33,036 nt of DNA. Origin: Prevotella sp. Its GTDB lineage: Bacteria > Bacteroidota > Bacteroidia > Bacteroidales > Bacteroidaceae. The stretch lies in assembly GCA_017428055.1 (NCBI GenBank), contig JAFRRN010000046.1, positions 1 to 33,036 on the forward strand, read 5' to 3'. Under the pieces are notes generated by a model, which saw nothing but the letters and a program-made list of their open reading frames with translations, had not been told where the DNA came from and ran no database searches. Shown here one piece after another: positions 31,705 through 33,036 of the stretch; positions within the stretch are counted from its first letter, which is position 1; each line of letters starts with the position of its first letter. A program made the translations under genes and the position numbers.

Positions 31705-31734
31705 TTTATTGTTCATCGTTCAAAGTTCATAGTT

Positions 31735-32529
31735 GTGAAAGGTTATCATTCCATTATCGTTTTCATGGTGCTTGTCATGTCGTCGGTATGGGCAAGTTAT
31801 GACAGCTATTCCGACATGGAAAGGAGGATTTCGGGCGACCTCACCCATGCCCTCGCCGCCACCATTGAGGAGAAATGCGATGCCGATTGGCTCTCGGTGG
31901 ATACCATCATCTCTTTTAGGAATAACTTGCAAATGGCGGAACTTCGTGAGCGGGCGTGCCTCTCCTTGCATGTAATGGATGAAGGGTTGCCTCCTAAGAA
32001 ACTTGTCGGAGCCATTGCGGGCGACACGTTGCATGTGTCGGAATGCCTTTATGCCAATGGCTATGTGGCATGTTCGGCGATGAATGTATGGAGAATGTCC
32101 GACCAACGGCTCTCCCTGTTCCTGTCTGCCATGTCGTTGATGTGGCTTTTGACGATGTGCTATCGCAGGTCTTCGCTATTCAGTTTGTCTGTTTATCACG
32201 GACGAGTAGGGAACGGAAACACCGTTGCATCCCCACAAACCATCAATGCAGAACAGAGATTGGTCTTTTCGGAAGAGGAGCAACGCTTTTACAATGCCCA
32301 TCATGCTCCCATCCATTTCACGCCCATGCAACAACAACTCATGCTCATGTTCCTCAATGCGCCACGCCATGAGTTGACGAAACAGGAGATTTGCGCTGCC
32401 CTATGGCCAAAGAAGGACGATCCGAGCGAAACCCTCTACACCCTCATCAAGCGCATCAAGCCCATCTTGGAGACAAACCATATCAAGATGGAGTGTGAAA
32501 GGGGACGCTCTTATCGACTCGACTTATAG
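31735..32529 (+). CDS. Membrane-anchored winged-helix regulator (ToxR-like topology, reversed order)
   Basis: A ~264-residue protein. Residues ~6-20 form a signal anchor or signal peptide. Residues ~30-120 are a presumed periplasmic domain, and ~125-143 (LSLFLSAMSLMWLLTMCY) a transmembrane helix. Residues ~190-264 are an OmpR-type winged helix (FTPMQQQLMLMFLN, then LTKQEICAALWPKKDDPSETLYTLIKRIKPIL, ending RGRSYRLDL). The DNA-binding domain is therefore C-terminal, unlike classic ToxR. The GTG at 31735 is the assumed start; an ATG at 31765 would shorten the leader helix. It follows the thioesterase by 30 bp (a TTCAAAGTTCA-type simple repeat) and its stop overlaps the convergent dockerin remnant by 6 bp. 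The target and signal are unknown. Confidence 0.75.
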   Translation: MKGYHSIIVFMVLVMSSVWASYDSYSDMERRISGDLTHALAATIEEKCDADWLSVDTIISFRNNLQMAELRERACLSLHVMDEGLPPKKLVGAIAGDTLHVSECLYANGYVACSAMNVWRMSDQRLSLFLSAMSLMWLLTMCYRRSSLFSLSVYHGRVGNGNTVASPQTINAEQRLVFSEEEQRFYNAHHAPIHFTPMQQQLMLMFLNAPRHELTKQEICAALWPKKDDPSETLYTLIKRIKPILETNHIKMECERGRSYRLDL

Positions 32530-32889
32530 CCCAAGGATGATATTAACAAGGGTAACGACATCATTGATGTTCACGTGACCGTCACCGTTGACATCGGCAT
32601 TCAACTTGCTGAATGTAACAATCATCTTGGAATTATCATGAACCCTTGTTGTCAACTTGTTGTCTACCACTGAAAGGGTAACGTCTAAACCGTCTATCGA
32701 AACCTGTTCCAACTGACAACCCTCATTGGGAGTGAAAATAAAGGTGTTGTCGGCACCATCGTTGGCATTCACCTTTCTCACATCGTTGGTAATCTCTACC
32801 TTGTTATTGATTTTCACCTTGCCTTTGCTATTACAAGCCAACGTCAGCGGAATGATGGGGATGATTTCTTCAATGTCCTTGATGCGGTT
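32524..32889 (-). pseudogene. C-terminal remnant of a secreted surface protein with a dockerin-type repeat
   Basis: The frame is open from just after a TGA (complement of 32890-32892) to the stop at 32524. It reads ...IPLTLACNSKGKVKINNKV, then a beta-rich ITNDVRKVNANDGAD...FIFTPNEGCQLEQVSIDGLDVTL segment like those preceding the C-terminus of Prevotella leucine-rich-repeat surface proteins. It ends with one dockerin-like calcium loop, DVNGDGHVNINDVVTLVNII. There is no ATG and no signal peptide, and the N-terminal part is missing exactly where the IS-like sequence begins. A TTG at 32841 gives a 105-residue frame but is unlikely to be a true start. Confidence 0.65.
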
Positions 32890-32931
32890 TCAGTCTTTAC
32901 GCGAGTTCGGGATAAGAAAGTTGTCAAAAAA

Positions 32932-32963
32932 TTTGGTAATCTGGGATAATTTTTGTACCTTTA
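32932..32963 (+). promoter_or_regulatory. Promoter for the terminal (transposase-like) gene
   Basis: TTTG at 32932-32935, a 20-nt spacer, and TACCTTTA at 32956-32963 (one mismatch to TAnnTTTG). It points to the ATG at 33011. Confidence 0.6.
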
Positions 32964-33010
32964 TATGTGATTATCAATTACTTATAAAGAATTAAACAAG
33001 AATTAAGCCC

Positions 33011-33036
33011 ATGATTACCGCTGACAAAGTTACGGA
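33011..33036 (+). CDS. Partial start of a probable IS982-family transposase
   Basis: Only eight full codons plus two bases are present: MITADKVT and GA-. The residues resemble the opening of IS982-family transposases in Bacteroides and Prevotella (pattern M-I/L-T-x-D-K-V-T-E). The gene is cut by the window end, so the call rests on this short match, the promoter just upstream and the broken neighbour gene. Confidence 0.4.

Larger units (their letters stand above)
32891..33036 (+). mobile_element. Left end of a probable IS982-like insertion sequence (runs off the window)
   Basis: The stretch starts where the dockerin-bearing frame breaks and contains a strong outward promoter followed by a start codon reading MITADKVTE. 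I recall this opening from IS982-family transposases of Bacteroidota. The exact inverted repeat is not determined; GCGAGTTCGGGATAA at 32901-32915 is a candidate terminal sequence. The right end and target duplication lie outside the window. Confidence 0.45.

Overview
The window looks like a chromosomal segment of a Bacteroidota bacterium, most likely Prevotella or a close Prevotellaceae relative. Four things point there. Promoter-like sites match the Bacteroidetes consensus TTTG-N20-TAnnTTTG (2794-2825, 26773-26804, 32932-32963). There is a Prevotella-type xylan operon made of a GPH symporter, GH10, GH43, GH67 and an SGNH esterase. There is an ilvD-ilvB-ilvN-acyl-ACP-thioesterase operon. Secreted proteins carry short degenerate type-IX-like C-terminal tails, and a dockerin-bearing fragment is present. 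I see no rRNA, tRNA or CRISPR array.

Layout. 28-1430: a PD-(D/E)XK (Rpn-type) nuclease with a heptad-repeat coiled coil, convergent with a YbjQ-family gene. 1509-1569: an array of alternating half-sites spaced exactly 11 bp. 1639-2721 (-): mnmA, divergent from an AT-rich island (2794-5121). The island holds a GHKL-ATPase/STAS-like (DUF4325) pair whose ATPase has an in-frame TAA, a strongly folded RNA locus with its own promoter (3925-4192), and a secreted protein with carboxypeptidase-regulatory-like repeats. 5437-18563 (+): seven tightly packed genes, namely sialidase, GH35-like beta-galactosidase with DUF5597, GPH sugar symporter, GH10 xylanase, GH43, GH67 alpha-glucuronidase and SGNH acetylesterase, closed by a hairpin terminator at 18662-18715. 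18714-24935 (-): a co-directional block, transcribed right to left, of a DUF2059-like protein, GH3 glucosidase/xylosidase, pyrE, an SRPBCC protein, argH and a CxxC lipoprotein. 25124-26224 (+): alanine dehydrogenase. 26838-32529 (+): ilvD, ilvB, ilvN, acyl-ACP thioesterase and a membrane-anchored winged-helix regulator. 32524-33036: a dockerin-bearing C-terminal gene remnant cut off by what appears to be the left end of an IS982-like element.

How the genes work together. The + operon would debranch and cut glucuronoxylan. GH10 cuts the backbone, GH67 removes (methyl)glucuronic acid, the SGNH esterase removes acetyl groups, the GPH symporter imports oligosaccharides, and the signal-less GH43 finishes in the cytoplasm. 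GH3 on the other strand may add beta-xylosidase or beta-glucosidase activity. No SusC/SusD pair is present, so outer-membrane capture must be encoded elsewhere. The ilv operon makes branched-chain amino-acid precursors but lacks ilvC here.

The most unusual signals are: (i) the approximately 260-nt structured RNA locus; (ii) the GHKL/STAS-like module with a nonsense codon; (iii) two in-frame insertions of a palindromic intergenic repeat inside the beta-galactosidase; (iv) a second simple repeat forming two signal peptides in the same reading phase; and (v) the 11-bp-periodic half-site array.
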